The notes: a model not told the origin generated them from the letters alone. DNA of 42,373 nucleotides from an uncultured Lachnospiraceae bacterium (GCA_947174495.1 CAMWJC010000022.1:1-42373); one strand, 5' to 3'. Shown: positions 8,112 through 17,550, numbered from the stretch's first letter. Made by a program: numbers and translations.

Positions 8112-8145
8112 GATAAGCAGGCTTAAATTTTTAGGTCTGCTTATC
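8112..8145 (+). promoter_or_regulatory. Intercistronic hairpin between thl and crt
   Basis: GATAAGCAG (8112-8120) pairs perfectly with CTGCTTATC (8137-8145). No T-run follows, so it is not a classical terminator. An mRNA-stabilising or processing element is more likely. Confidence 0.6.
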
Positions 8146-8201
8146 CGAATGTCTGGGAATAGTTAACAGGCGCCGGAGAGCGGTGCAGAAAAGAGGTTAA
8201 A

Positions 8202-8987
8202 ATGGAATTTATCGTATATGAGCAGAAGGGTGCATACGGCATTATCACTATCAGTCGTGAAAAGGCGCTGAATGCATTGAATTCACAGGTCCTTGAGGAA
8301 CTGGACAAAACACTGGATGAGGTAAATCTTGACGAAGTAAGATGTCTGATCTTAACAGGCGCAGGACAGAAGTCTTTTGTAGCCGGCGCAGATATCGGCG
8401 AGATGAGCACACTGACTAAAGCAGAAGGCGAAGCTTTTGGAAAGAAGGGAAATGATGTGTTCCGCAAGCTGGAAACTTTCCCCATTCCCGTTATTGCAGC
8501 GATCAACGGCTTTGCATTGGGCGGCGGCTGTGAAATTTCCATGAGCTGTGATATCCGTATCTGTTCCGATAACGCAGTATTCGGACAGCCGGAGGTTGGT
8601 CTTGGCATTACTCCCGGCTTTGGCGGTACACAGAGACTGGCACGTCTTGTAGGTGCAGGCATGGCGAAACAGATGATTTACACAGCTAGAAATATCAAGG
8701 CTGACGAGGCATACAGGATTGGTCTTGTAAACGCTGTATATACCCAGGAAGAATTGATGCCTGCAGCTGAAAAGATGGCAGCCGGTATTGCAAAGAACGC
8801 TCCTATTGCCGTAAGGAACTGCAAGAAGGCAATCAATGAAGGTCTGGATGTTGATATGGATCAGGCAATTGTGATCGAAGAGAAGCTTTTTGGCGATTGC
8901 TTTGAGACAGAAGATCAGAAGTATGGCATGGCATTTTTCCTTGACAAAAATAAAGAAAAGGTAAAAGAGCCTTTTAAGAACTGCTAG
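8202..8987 (+). CDS. crt: 3-hydroxybutyryl-CoA dehydratase (crotonase)
   Basis: The 261-residue enoyl-CoA hydratase removes water from 3-hydroxybutyryl-CoA to give crotonyl-CoA. It has the oxyanion-hole segments VAGADIGEM and GFALGGGCE. Glu111 and Glu131 (in FGQPEVGLG) occupy the positions of the two catalytic glutamates known in rat enoyl-CoA hydratase. Length is normal. An AGAGG sequence precedes the ATG. It is second in the operon and is separated from its neighbours by hairpin-containing spacers. Confidence 0.96.
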   Translation: MEFIVYEQKGAYGIITISREKALNALNSQVLEELDKTLDEVNLDEVRCLILTGAGQKSFVAGADIGEMSTLTKAEGEAFGKKGNDVFRKLETFPIPVIAAINGFALGGGCEISMSCDIRICSDNAVFGQPEVGLGITPGFGGTQRLARLVGAGMAKQMIYTARNIKADEAYRIGLVNAVYTQEELMPAAEKMAAGIAKNAPIAVRNCKKAINEGLDVDMDQAIVIEEKLFGDCFETEDQKYGMAFFLDKNKEKVKEPFKNC

Positions 8988-8990
8988 TTT

Positions 8991-9071
8991 GCGGCAAAAG
9001 GCAAAATTGGCTTATGCCTTCCGCGCAAATTTGATTTTACCACTGCCATAAGGTAATGCCATTTGGCGGTG
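8991..9071 (+). promoter_or_regulatory. Two intercistronic hairpins between crt and hbd
   Basis: The first hairpin (8991-9024) pairs GCGG and AAGGCA with TGCCTT and CCGC. The second (about 9043-9071) pairs CACTGCC with GGCGGTG, with one G-T pair. Neither is followed by a T-run. They lie just upstream of the hbd ribosome binding site and could set the relative expression or stability of the operon segments. Confidence 0.55.
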
Positions 9072-9106
9072 AAAAATACAAACCAAAAATAATAGGAGGA
9101 ATGAAA

Positions 9107-9949
9107 ATGAAAGTAGGTATTATTGGTGCTGGTACCATGGGTGCCGGAATCGCACAGGCTTTTGCAATGACAGACGGTTATGAAGTTTGTCTCTGCGATA
9201 TCAAGATGGAGTTCGCTGAGGGCGGAAAAGCAAGAATTCAGAAGAACATGAACTTTCTGGTAAGCAAGGAGAAAATCACACAGGAAAAAGCAGACGAGAT
9301 CATGGCTAAGATCACCTGTGGTTTAAAGGATATCTGTACAGACTGCGACCTGATCGTAGAGGTTGCTCCTGAGAACATGAAGATTAAGAAGGATACCTTC
9401 AAGGAGCTTATGGATATTGTTAAACCTGACTGCATGTTTGCTTCCAACACTTCTTCTCTTTCCATCACAGAGATTGGTGCCGGCCTTGACAGACCTATGA
9501 TCGGTATGCATTTCTTCAATCCGGCAGACAGAATGAAGCTGGTAGAAGTAATTGCGGGTGAGAATACACCGGATGATATGGTAGAAAAGATTAAAGCAAT
9601 TGCAACAGAAATCGGCAAGACACCTGTACAGGTTAAGGAAGCTCCCGGCTTTGTTGTAAACAGAATTCTGATCCCGATGATCAACGAAGCAATCGGTATC
9701 TATGCTGATGGTATTGCAAGCGTAGCTGACATTGATGAAGCTATGAAGCTTGGTGCAAGCCATCCCATGGGACCTCTGGCTCTTGGTGATCTGGTTGGTT
9801 TGGACATCGTGCTTGCAATCATGGAAGTACTTCAGAGCGAGACAGGCGATCCTAAGTATCGTCCTCATCCCCTTCTTCGCAAGATGGTTCGCGCAGGCAA
9901 GCTTGGCAAGAAGACTGGCGTAGGTTTCTATGATTATTCAAAGAAATAA
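9107..9949 (+). CDS. hbd: 3-hydroxybutyryl-CoA dehydrogenase
   Basis: The 280-residue enzyme reduces acetoacetyl-CoA to 3-hydroxybutyryl-CoA with NAD(P)H. It starts with the Rossmann motif [11 protein letters not shown] and carries the family's [11 protein letters not shown] and [15 protein letters not shown] motifs; the latter includes the catalytic His of the His-Glu pair. The C-terminal helical domain ends with the usual [15 protein letters not shown] chose ATG 9107 because AGGAGG (9094-9099) lies 7 nt upstream; the ATG at 9101 is too close to that site and the upstream frame lacks one. It is third in the operon. Confidence 0.97.
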   Translation: MKVGIIGAGTMGAGIAQAFAMTDGYEVCLCDIKMEFAEGGKARIQKNMNFLVSKEKITQEKADEIMAKITCGLKDICTDCDLIVEVAPENMKIKKDTFKELMDIVKPDCMFASNTSSLSITEIGAGLDRPMIGMHFFNPADRMKLVEVIAGENTPDDMVEKIKAIATEIGKTPVQVKEAPGFVVNRILIPMINEAIGIYADGIASVADIDEAMKLGASHPMGPLALGDLVGLDIVLAIMEVLQSETGDPKYRPHPLLRKMVRAGKLGKKTGVGFYDYSKK

Positions 9950-9996
9950 TCGTTTGTAGTAAATAATATAGCATGACAAATGGAGGAAGTAATATC

Positions 9997-11151
9997 ATGG
10001 ATTTTATGTTAACCAAACAACATGAAATGGCTAGAACTCTTTTTAAAGAGTTCGCAGAAAAAGAAGTAAAGCCTCTGGCACAGGAAGTCGATGAGACTGA
10101 AGTTTTCCCCAGAGGAACTGTTGAAAAGATGGCAAAAGCCGGTTTCCTTGGAATTCCTGTTCCCAAGGAGTACGGCGGACAGGGATGCGATCCTTTAACC
10201 TACGCTATGTGTGTTGAGGAGCTTTCCAAGGTTTGCGGTACCACAGGTGTTATCGTTTCTGCACATACATCACTTTGCTGTGACCCGATCATGACATATG
10301 GAACCGAAGAACAGAAGCAGAAATACTTAGTACCTCTTGCAAAGGGCGAGAAGCTTGGCGCATTTGGTCTTACCGAGCCTGGTGCAGGTACAGACGCACA
10401 GGGACAGCAGACCAAGGCTGTTTTGGATGGAGATGAGTGGGTACTTAACGGCTCCAAGATCTTTATCACAAACGGTAAGGAAGCTGATGTTTATGTTATT
10501 TTCGCAGTTACAAGTGTTGTAACAGACGCAAAGGGCAGAAGCAAAAAGATGATCTCCGCATTTATCGTTGAGAAGGGAACACCCGGCTTTACCTTCGGTA
10601 CAAAGGAAAAGAAAATGGGTATCCGCGGTTCATCTACTTATGAGCTGATCTTTACAGACTGCCGTATCCCGAAAGAGAACCTTTTAGGACAGGAAGGCAA
10701 GGGCTTTGGTATCGCTATGCATACTCTTGACGGCGGACGTATCGGTATCGCTGCACAGGCTCTTGGTATTGCAGAAGGTGCTTTGGACAGAACCATCGAA
10801 TATGTAAAAGAGAGAAAGCAGTTCGGAAGAGCAATCGGCGCATTCCAGAATACACAGTTCCAGATTGCAGATATGGCTACCAAGGTTCAGGCAGCGCAGT
10901 TTATGGTTTACCGCGCAGCAATGGCTAAGGCTACCCAGAAGGTTTACTCCGTAGAAGCAGCAATGGCTAAGCTATACGCAGCAGAGGTTGCTATGGAAGT
11001 AACAACCAAGGCAGTTCAGCTCCATGGCGGATATGGCTACATCAGAGAGTACGACGTAGAGCGTATGATGAGAGATGCCAAGATCACCGAGATCTACGAA
11101 GGAACATCCGAGGTTCAGAGGATGGTCATCTCCGGTGCATTGCTTAAGTGA
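9997..11151 (+). CDS. bcd: Butyryl-CoA dehydrogenase
   Basis: The 384-residue acyl-CoA dehydrogenase reduces crotonyl-CoA to butyryl-CoA. With EtfAB it forms the Bcd-Etf complex that, in studied Clostridia, couples this step to ferredoxin reduction by electron bifurcation. The catalytic Glu368 lies in IYEGTSEVQRM; FAD-contact segments (FGLTEPGAGTDA, ITNG) are present. GGAGG lies upstream of ATG 9997; the ATG at 9973 would add eight residues without a ribosome site. The etf genes follow directly, as expected for the bifurcating complex. Confidence 0.97.
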   Translation: MDFMLTKQHEMARTLFKEFAEKEVKPLAQEVDETEVFPRGTVEKMAKAGFLGIPVPKEYGGQGCDPLTYAMCVEELSKVCGTTGVIVSAHTSLCCDPIMTYGTEEQKQKYLVPLAKGEKLGAFGLTEPGAGTDAQGQQTKAVLDGDEWVLNGSKIFITNGKEADVYVIFAVTSVVTDAKGRSKKMISAFIVEKGTPGFTFGTKEKKMGIRGSSTYELIFTDCRIPKENLLGQEGKGFGIAMHTLDGGRIGIAAQALGIAEGALDRTIEYVKERKQFGRAIGAFQNTQFQIADMATKVQAAQFMVYRAAMAKATQKVYSVEAAMAKLYAAEVAMEVTTKAVQLHGGYGYIREYDVERMMRDAKITEIYEGTSEVQRMVISGALLK

Positions 11152-11203
11152 TGAAAAGCCGGTAACAGAAAATTAACAGATAATAAATAAGGAGAGAAAT
11201 ACA

Positions 11204-11986
11204 ATGAAAGTTGTTGTTTGTATTAAACAGGTACCTGATACCAAGGGCGGCGTTAAGTTTAATCCCGATGGTACTCTTGACAGAGGTGCAATGCTTACGA
11301 TCATGAATCCTGATGATAAAGCAGGTCTTGAAGCAGCCCTTAGATTAAAAGATCAGTATGGAGCAGAAGTTACCGTAGTAACCATGGGTCTTCCCAAAGC
11401 AGAAGAAGTTCTGCGTGAGGCTATGGCAATGGGTGCTGACAAGGGAATCCTTGTAACAGACAGAGTACTGGGCGGAGCAGATACATGGGCAACCTCCCAA
11501 ACACTGGCAGGCGCTATCCGCAATCTGGAATATGACCTGATCATCACAGGACGTCAGGCAATCGACGGTGATACCGCACAGGTTGGGCCTCAGATTTCCG
11601 AGCATCTTGGAATTCCGGTAATTTCTTATGCACAGAATATCAAGATCGATGGCGACAGCGTGATTGTTGAGCGTCAGTATGATGACAGATATCATGTATT
11701 AAAGGCTAAAATGCCCTGTCTGATCACAGCGCTTGCTGAGTTAAATGAGCCTCGTTATATGACTCCCGGCGGAATTTTCGATGCATACAATGCAGAGATC
11801 ACAGTATGGGGAAGGGCTAATCTGGTTGATGTAGAAGACTCTAACTTAGGACTTAAGGGTTCACCTACCCAGATCGCAAAGGCTTCCGATAAGGTAAGAA
11901 AGGGTGCAGGTGAGAAGGTTACTCTTGACCCCGCTGAATCCGTTGATTACATTATCGATAAGTTAAAAGTAAAACACGTCATCTAA
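11204..11986 (+). CDS. etfB: Electron transfer flavoprotein beta subunit
   Basis: The 260-residue protein begins MKVVVCIKQVPDT, the standard EtfB start, and has the adenine-nucleotide binding-loop region near residues 80-130 (GADTWATS, GRQAIDGDTAQVG). In bifurcating Etfs this subunit binds the FAD that receives electrons from NADH. It lies between bcd and etfA with a GGAGAG ribosome site. Regulation is with the operon. Confidence 0.96.
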   Translation: MKVVVCIKQVPDTKGGVKFNPDGTLDRGAMLTIMNPDDKAGLEAALRLKDQYGAEVTVVTMGLPKAEEVLREAMAMGADKGILVTDRVLGGADTWATSQTLAGAIRNLEYDLIITGRQAIDGDTAQVGPQISEHLGIPVISYAQNIKIDGDSVIVERQYDDRYHVLKAKMPCLITALAELNEPRYMTPGGIFDAYNAEITVWGRANLVDVEDSNLGLKGSPTQIAKASDKVRKGAGEKVTLDPAESVDYIIDKLKVKHVI

Positions 11987-12010
11987 TAAAGATATTAATG
12001 GAGGTTCAAA

Positions 12011-13054
12011 ATGAATATTCAAGATTATAAGGGCGTATTTGTCTTCGCTCAGCAGGTTGATAATGAGCTTAGCGGAATTGCTTTGGAATTAGTCGGAAAA
12101 GGCAAAGACCTCGCTAAGGATTTAGGAACAGAAGTAACAGCAGTACTGGTTGGCTCAGGCGTTGGCGCTTTGGCAGATACGCTTGGGGAATACGGTGCTG
12201 ACAAGGTTATCGTAGTTGATGACCCTGAATTAAAGGAATACAGAACAGAGCCTTATGCACATGCGCTGTCATCTGTTATTAATGAGTTCAAGCCTGAAAT
12301 TTTCCTGGTAGGAGCTACTGCAATCGGACGTGATTTAGGTCCCAGAGTATCTGCAAGAATCCATACAGGACTTACAGCAGACTGTACACAGCTTGATATC
12401 GGTGATTTCCCGATCAACCCGGTTCCGGGCAAAGAGCAGCTTCATAATCAGCTCCTCATGACCCGTCCGGCTTTCGGCGGAAATACTATCGCAACTATCG
12501 CATGTCCGGAGTTCCGTCCTCAGATGGCAACCGTACGTCCCGGTGTTATGCAGAAAGCACCTAAGGAAGCTGGAAGAAAAGCAGAGGTTATTAATTATAA
12601 TCCCGGCTTTACACCCAATGATAAGTATGTAGAGATCTTAGAGGTTGTTAAGGCTGTTTCAGACGTAGCTGATATTATGGATGCTAAGATTCTGGTATCC
12701 GGCGGACGTGGCGTAGGAAGCCCGGAGAACTTTAAGATTCTGGAAGATCTGGCAGAGGTACTTGGCGGTACCGTAAGCTGCTCCCGTGCAGTTGTAGATG
12801 CAGGCTGGAAGCCCAAAGATCTGCAGGTAGGACAGACCGGAAAGACTGTACGTCCTAATGTATACTTTGCAATCGGTATCTCCGGTGCAATCCAGCACGT
12901 AGCAGGTATGGAAGAAGCTGATATCATCATTGCAATCAATAAGGATGAGACAGCACCTATCTTTGAAGTGGCTGATTACGGAATCGTTGGCGATTTGAAC
13001 AAGATCGTTCCTGCACTGACAGAGAAGCTGAAAGTTGAATTAGCTGAGAAATAA
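12011..13054 (+). CDS. etfA: Electron transfer flavoprotein alpha subunit
   Basis: The 347-residue EtfA has an N-terminal nucleotide-binding fold and a C-terminal FAD domain with SGGRGVGSPENF, VGQTGKTVRPNVYFAIG and SGAIQHVAGM. It completes the Bcd-EtfAB complex. No extra ferredoxin domain is present, so this is the short form. GGAGG precedes the ATG, 24 bp after etfB. It is the last gene before the operon terminator; no butyryl-CoA:acetate transferase or butyrate kinase gene is in the window. Confidence 0.96.
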   Translation: MNIQDYKGVFVFAQQVDNELSGIALELVGKGKDLAKDLGTEVTAVLVGSGVGALADTLGEYGADKVIVVDDPELKEYRTEPYAHALSSVINEFKPEIFLVGATAIGRDLGPRVSARIHTGLTADCTQLDIGDFPINPVPGKEQLHNQLLMTRPAFGGNTIATIACPEFRPQMATVRPGVMQKAPKEAGRKAEVINYNPGFTPNDKYVEILEVVKAVSDVADIMDAKILVSGGRGVGSPENFKILEDLAEVLGGTVSCSRAVVDAGWKPKDLQVGQTGKTVRPNVYFAIGISGAIQHVAGMEEADIIIAINKDETAPIFEVADYGIVGDLNKIVPALTEKLKVELAEK

Positions 13055-13088
13055 GAGAAGCGTCAGCATGAATATAAGATGAAATGAA

Positions 13089-13117
13089 ACCGGCAGAGGG
13101 AGACTTCTGCCGGTTTT
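13089..13117 (+). terminator. Terminator of the butyryl-CoA operon
   Basis: ACCGGCAGA (13089-13097) pairs perfectly with TCTGCCGGT (13106-13114) and is followed by a short T-run. It lies 35 bp after etfA. Confidence 0.85.
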
Positions 13118-13144
13118 GTGATTATGGGTCGAATAGACCCATAA

Positions 13145-13178
13145 TAAAAGAGGCTTTCGCAATTATGCCGGAAGCCTC
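13145..13178 (-). terminator. Terminator of the sigma/anti-sigma unit
   Basis: On the minus strand GAGGCTT pairs with AAGCCTC, and four T residues follow. A second perfect 10-bp hairpin (13121-13145) lies directly behind it. Confidence 0.7.
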
Positions 13179-13205
13179 GAATATCAGTGAAATTCGCTGC
13201 AAAAC

Positions 13206-13820
13206 TTAAAAATCGAATTCACACTCCCACACTCCGTTAATCTCAAGCGGTTGATCTGCTTTTGAACAGCCAACATATTTATGGATGACTAACTTGTAGT
13301 TTCCGCTTTCAATTCCTTCCAGGGAGATTTTTATTTCTGTCTGTCCGTTGCTGATCTGAGATAATTCCGTATCTGAGCCTTTTATAACCACATTCCCGGA
13401 CATATCAGTGATTTGATAGCTGCGGATGCCGAACTCTTCAAGTTCACTATAGGGGGGCTTATCAGGGGTAAGCATCGTTACTGAAACTGTGAGTTCATTT
13501 TCATCAACAGTTACATTTACCCCAATTTCTTCTGAAGCCTGCTCATATGTTGTCCCAACTACAGTACCATTCCCCCGGGTAACATCTTTGAAAAAGCCGT
13601 TTTTCACTGCTGCTGCGCCGATTATTGAAAAACAAACGAAAACTGACAGGGCAGCAACCATCGGGATTGACTTCTTTAACCAGGATTTTTTAGATTTATT
13701 CATTGTATATTCTTCCATATCAATTGCTTTTTTCGAGTTACAGTTTCTGATGATACGTTCTTGCATCTCTTGTGACATCTCTATCTTTTCAAGAGTTTTC
13801 TTAAGCTTTTTAAAGTCCAT
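13206..13820 (-). CDS. Probable membrane-anchored anti-sigma factor
   Basis: The 204-residue protein has a cytoplasmic N-terminal helical segment (about 1-47), one membrane helix (about 52-72, VAALSVFVCFSIIGAAAV) and an external domain of about 130 residues rich in beta-type sequence. The start lies only 1 bp after the stop of the ECF sigma gene, the usual layout for a sigma factor and its anti-sigma partner. By position it should hold the sigma factor inactive until an envelope signal. I do not recognise the external domain beyond a resemblance to DUF4179-type proteins. Confidence 0.7.
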   Translation of the reverse strand: MDFKKLKKTLEKIEMSQEMQERIIRNCNSKKAIDMEEYTMNKSKKSWLKKSIPMVAALSVFVCFSIIGAAAVKNGFFKDVTRGNGTVVGTTYEQASEEIGVNVTVDENELTVSVTMLTPDKPPYSELEEFGIRSYQITDMSGNVVIKGSDTELSQISNGQTEIKISLEGIESGNYKLVIHKYVGCSKADQPLEINGVWECEFDF

Positions 13821-13821
13821 T

Positions 13822-14310
13822 TCACAGATACTCCTTCCTATATTTTTCTTCGAGAAGTTTCCTGCCTTTTTTCAGTCGCATCTTCACCGCTGACGACGTT
13901 TTTTGAATGATGCGCGCAATATCCTCTATACGGTATTCCTCAACATAGTACAGCATAAGGACAAGGCGGAATTTTTCAGGCAAAGACATAAGGGCTTCCA
14001 ATATTCCATTATCAGATGAGTCGAAAGGAATATCCTCCAGATACTCAAGGCTGATCTGTTGATGCCGCTGTCTGAATCGGAGTATATTACGGCATTCGTT
14101 TTTGGCAACTGTAATGAGCCATGCCTTTTCATGTTCAGAGTTTTCAAAAGACGGTGCTTTTTGAAGATATTTGATTATGGTTTCCTGTACAACATCTTCC
14201 GCATCTGTATCATTTCCCAGCATAACCAGACACAATCTGAACAACATATTACCGTAGACATGAACTATTGTTTCGGTGCTATCAGTCGGCCGTACTGATG
14301 ATCTTTCCAT
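13822..14310 (-). CDS. ECF-family RNA polymerase sigma factor
   Basis: The 162-residue protein has sigma region 2 (about residues 15-75, including DAEDVVQETIIKYLQ and KAWLITVAKNECRN) and region 4 (about 105-155, with LPEKFRLVLMLYYVEEY and a helix-turn-helix). Regions 1 and 3 are absent, as in ECF sigmas. AAAGGAGG precedes the ATG. It is the first gene of a two-gene unit with the membrane protein downstream, which likely controls it. Target promoters are unknown; autoregulation is common in the family. Confidence 0.92.
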   Translation of the reverse strand: MERSSVRPTDSTETIVHVYGNMLFRLCLVMLGNDTDAEDVVQETIIKYLQKAPSFENSEHEKAWLITVAKNECRNILRFRQRHQQISLEYLEDIPFDSSDNGILEALMSLPEKFRLVLMLYYVEEYRIEDIARIIQKTSSAVKMRLKKGRKLLEEKYRKEYL

Positions 14311-14611
14311 ACCAATGTCCTCCTTTCACTATATACACGTCTGGAAGTACATTTTGGTCAATTTTTTTTAAAAGTATAGCATAATTTTTGGGAACTGGAG
14401 AAGTAAGGATGGCTGTAAATATATGGTGGTCAGTATAGGGGAGGGGATCAGGTGACAGATCTGATGCAATATTTTCGGAAGATATTTCCCAACCGGCAGT
14501 TGAGAAATAATGTCTTATCAGTTGGTTGCCAGTAAAAGGCGCTTAGTGTACCATGTAGCCAAGAGAAGCGCTCTTCTAAAATCAAAAACAACATACCCGG
14601 AGGTAAAAAGC
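14311..14611. other. Divergent intergenic region with overlapping weak promoters
   Basis: The stretch separates the minus-strand sigma gene from the plus-strand XRE-PRTase gene. A minus-strand TTGACC (complement of 14356-14361) with TGTATA 18 nt away could drive the sigma gene. On the plus strand TTGGTC (14354-14359) with TAGCAT 17 nt away could drive the other unit. The two would overlap. A 9-codon frame (MAVNIWWSV) begins near 14410, and a GCGCTT/AAGCGC hairpin lies just before the ribosome site of the next gene. None of these is certain. Confidence 0.35.
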
Positions 14612-15400
14612 ATGTCGATTGGAAATAATATCAAACAGCTTCGTTTAAACAGAGGTATTACTCAGGAGCAGCTTGCGGAGCAGTTGCATATATCAGGGCA
14701 GGCTGTCAGTAAATGGGAAAACAATACTGCAATGCCGGATATCGCCTGCCTGCCCCTGCTCGCGGATTTCTTTGGGGTTACGATTGATGAACTTATGGAT
14801 TATAAGTTAAATGCACTGACGAATAAAGAACGATTTGTGAAATTCATGATCGGAAACGGAATCTTACAGATGAAAAACTGCACTCTTAAGTCTGGAGTGG
14901 AATCATCCTATTATATTGATTCGGAAAAATTTGTCACAAATGCTCAGATTGCAAAGATCGGAGAATACTTTGCGGATTGTATCCGGGAAAACCATATTGA
15001 ATGTAATGTCATTTTGGGGCTGGCATACCACGGGATATCTTTTTCAGTAGCGGCGGCATATGCATTGTTTCAAAAATATGGTTTGACAGTTAATTATTGC
15101 CATGATAGAAAGGTAAAGGACAGCAGAGGACGTTCCCTATGCGGATATACCTTAAAGGACGGCGACAGGGTTGTTATCATGGATGATGTGGTGTCATCCG
15201 GTCAGACCATATCTCAAAAAATAGATGAAATCATGAAAATTACCAGGATAGAAGTGGTTGCTGTGGTCGTAATCGCAAACAGGATGGTAAAAGATGATTC
15301 ATCAGAGAAATTCGGGTCTGTAGTGATTGAAGAGAAGTACGGCACAAAGGTATATTCCATTATAACTGATGCGGATGTACAGAAATATATTTCATGTTGA
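14612..15400 (+). CDS. XRE helix-turn-helix fused to an orotate phosphoribosyltransferase-like domain
   Basis: The 262-residue protein has an XRE/Cro DNA-binding domain (residues 5-65, with QEQLAEQLHISGQAVSKWE) and a PyrE-like phosphoribosyltransferase domain (about 75-262). The PRPP-binding motif VVIMDDVVSSGQT (187-199) is intact, as is the LKSG motif near 92. The PyrE signature GPAYKGI reads GLAYHGI, so the lysine is replaced by His140. The domain may therefore be a ligand sensor rather than a pyrimidine enzyme. GGAGG lies before ATG 14612; an in-frame upstream ATG at 14510 has no ribosome site. A small membrane protein and two ABC half-exporters follow closely, making it their likely regulator. 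Family precedent: PurR of Bacillus also joins a DNA-binding domain to a PRTase. Confidence 0.85.
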   Translation: MSIGNNIKQLRLNRGITQEQLAEQLHISGQAVSKWENNTAMPDIACLPLLADFFGVTIDELMDYKLNALTNKERFVKFMIGNGILQMKNCTLKSGVESSYYIDSEKFVTNAQIAKIGEYFADCIRENHIECNVILGLAYHGISFSVAAAYALFQKYGLTVNYCHDRKVKDSRGRSLCGYTLKDGDRVVIMDDVVSSGQTISQKIDEIMKITRIEVVAVVVIANRMVKDDSSEKFGSVVIEEKYGTKVYSIITDADVQKYISC

Positions 15401-15412
15401 AATGGAGCATGT

Positions 15413-15817
15413 ATGAGAAAAAAATATGCAAATTTATATGTGAAAATGACTGCAAAAAGTCCGCTTTTGTTTTTAATTCTGATTTTGATAAGTACCATCT
15501 TTCTTATTGGGGTTACGTTGACGACGAAGGTTGATGTGATTGAAACATACAAAGCAAAAGTTGAAAACAATCAAATCTGCATTCAGGATGTAAACGATAT
15601 TACTATGAATGAAGTTTATGTATATGAAAACAGAAATGAAGCGGTATACAAGGTTATAATTGAGCCGGAAATGTTCAGTCAGGAAAGCAATTCTCTTGAA
15701 ATCTCTGTAAATAAATTAGGATTTATCCTTCAGTCAGATTCTGTAAATATAGACATTCCCATTCGAAAAATTACATTGTTCAGACGTGTTTTTTTACAGG
15801 GAGGAAAAAATGAATAA
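15413..15817 (+). CDS. Small single-pass membrane protein of the exporter operon
   Basis: The 134-residue protein has a basic N-terminus, one membrane helix (about residues 16-38) and an external domain of about 95 residues with alternating hydrophobic strands. The topology resembles a miniature membrane-fusion or accessory protein of a peptide exporter. It starts 13 bp after the XRE-PRTase stop, and its last bases overlap the start of the first ABC gene by 8 bp, implying translational coupling. I do not recognise the family. Confidence 0.7.
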   Translation: MRKKYANLYVKMTAKSPLLFLILILISTIFLIGVTLTTKVDVIETYKAKVENNQICIQDVNDITMNEVYVYENRNEAVYKVIIEPEMFSQESNSLEISVNKLGFILQSDSVNIDIPIRKITLFRRVFLQGGKNE

Positions 15818-17540
15818 GAAACTTAACTACTTTTCAACGGTAAAGTTTTTATCGAAATACATACTTGCATATAAAAAGAATTATATCATGTTTGCAATCG
15901 GTTGGTTATTTGACATTTTATTGAGTATTTTTACACCGATCATGTTCGCCGTTATGATTGATGAAATCGTGTATTATCAAAATGTACCGGTTTTTCTGAA
16001 AATCAGTATAGCGCTGGTCATCATGATATTGTTTGCATGTATTGTCCATTTTTTTACGCAGCAGCAATACGCATATCTCCAGATCATGTACGCCTTTGAA
16101 ATAAAAAACGATCTTTTTAACGCAGTGCAATACGCAAAAGCGGAAGCATTGACGGATATGCAGGCAGGTGATGCCCTGAATACCATACAGTCCCATGCCT
16201 TTGAATGTATGGTTTTTGTGATCCGCAATATCATCCACACCTTAAATAACTTTTTTGCCCTTATTCTTTATATCATATACATTTTTGTAATCGGATGGCA
16301 GTTTGGGCTTTTGATGCTGGTAGGAATCCCTTTATCGGTATATGCGACAGTAAAGTTCGGTAAAGTTACGCGTAAATGCAATGATGAATATAACGCTGTA
16401 TACGGCAAATACAGCGGCTGGCTGATGGAAGGGCTGTCCGCGTTACAGGATATCAGATTACTGAATGCACAGGAAGTGACAGAAAAGAAATTTATAGGAT
16501 TTCAGAAAAACTTGTTCCACAGGGAAAATCAGAATAGCGTGATTAAGCTTTCTTCCCAAAATGTGGTACAGACAATCAATTTTCTGGTGCAAATGTCGGT
16601 TTATGCCCTATGTGCATATTACGCCTGTAGGGGAGAAATGACTATTGGCGTATTGACCATTATTTTGAACTTTTTTACAAATATTAAGGGAAAGGTGATC
16701 TTTTTCAGCAATTGTTTCATTGAGGCACAGATGAGAATATCCAGGATACAGCGCGTATATGATTTGTTTCATCTCCCAAGCGAAAAAGACTGGAAAGGCA
16801 AAGACAGGCTGGATATTACTGACGGGAAAATAGAATTTCATAAAATTACATTTGGGTATAAGGACACACAGGATCTGTTTCAAGAATTTTCAATCAATAT
16901 AGAAGGAGGCCAGAAGGTTGCGCTTGTAGGGAAAAGCGGCTCTGGTAAAACTACATTGGCATACATGCTGGCGGGCTTTTATAAGCCCAGGGAAGGCAGT
17001 ATTGCAATTGATGGGAGAGATATTTCGGATTGTTCACTTAAATCCCTCAGACAGAATGTGGGTATCGTACAGCAGGACGTCCTTATATTTGATGGAACCA
17101 TCAGAAGCAATTTACTGCTTGGCAAAAAGGATGCTTCTGAACAGGAAATCATGGAAGCATATGAAAGGGCAGGACTGGGAGAGTTTATAAGAAGCCTGGA
17201 CGATGGTATAGATACGGTTATAGGCACAAAGGGAGTCGGGTTGTCTGGGGGACAGAAACAAAGAATAGCAATTGCAAGAATATATTTAAAAAATCCGCAG
17301 ATCATCGTTTTTGATGAGGCAACATCAGCATTGGATAATGAAACAGAGGCATTAATACATGATTCATGGAAAAATGCGCTGGTAGGCAGAACTGCGATTG
17401 TTATTTCACATCGGCTCAGTTCGGTTATGATGTGCGAAAGGACAGCGGTGATCGAGGACGGTGTCCTTCTGGAATACGGCAGCACAAAAGAGATGTTAGA
17501 AAACAGTAATGCGTTGAAGACATTATTTGCTATATCATAG
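15810..17540 (+). CDS. ABC exporter half-transporter (membrane plus ATPase), first partner
   Basis: The 576-residue protein has a six-helix export domain (about 20-320) fused to an ATPase domain. Walker A GKSGSGKTT is at about 374-382, the signature LSGGQKQR near 478, Walker B IIVFDEATSALD and a switch His in VISHR. All catalytic residues are present. ATG 15810 is preceded by GGGAGG and overlaps the previous gene; a longer frame start at 15786 has no ribosome site. A second half-transporter follows, so the working unit is probably a heterodimer exporting a peptide, lipid or drug. Confidence 0.92.
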   Translation: MNKKLNYFSTVKFLSKYILAYKKNYIMFAIGWLFDILLSIFTPIMFAVMIDEIVYYQNVPVFLKISIALVIMILFACIVHFFTQQQYAYLQIMYAFEIKNDLFNAVQYAKAEALTDMQAGDALNTIQSHAFECMVFVIRNIIHTLNNFFALILYIIYIFVIGWQFGLLMLVGIPLSVYATVKFGKVTRKCNDEYNAVYGKYSGWLMEGLSALQDIRLLNAQEVTEKKFIGFQKNLFHRENQNSVIKLSSQNVVQTINFLVQMSVYALCAYYACRGEMTIGVLTIILNFFTNIKGKVIFFSNCFIEAQMRISRIQRVYDLFHLPSEKDWKGKDRLDITDGKIEFHKITFGYKDTQDLFQEFSINIEGGQKVALVGKSGSGKTTLAYMLAGFYKPREGSIAIDGRDISDCSLKSLRQNVGIVQQDVLIFDGTIRSNLLLGKKDASEQEIMEAYERAGLGEFIRSLDDGIDTVIGTKGVGLSGGQKQRIAIARIYLKNPQIIVFDEATSALDNETEALIHDSWKNALVGRTAIVISHRLSSVMMCERTAVIEDGVLLEYGSTKEMLENSNALKTLFAIS

Positions 17541-17550
17541 GAGGGGAAAC

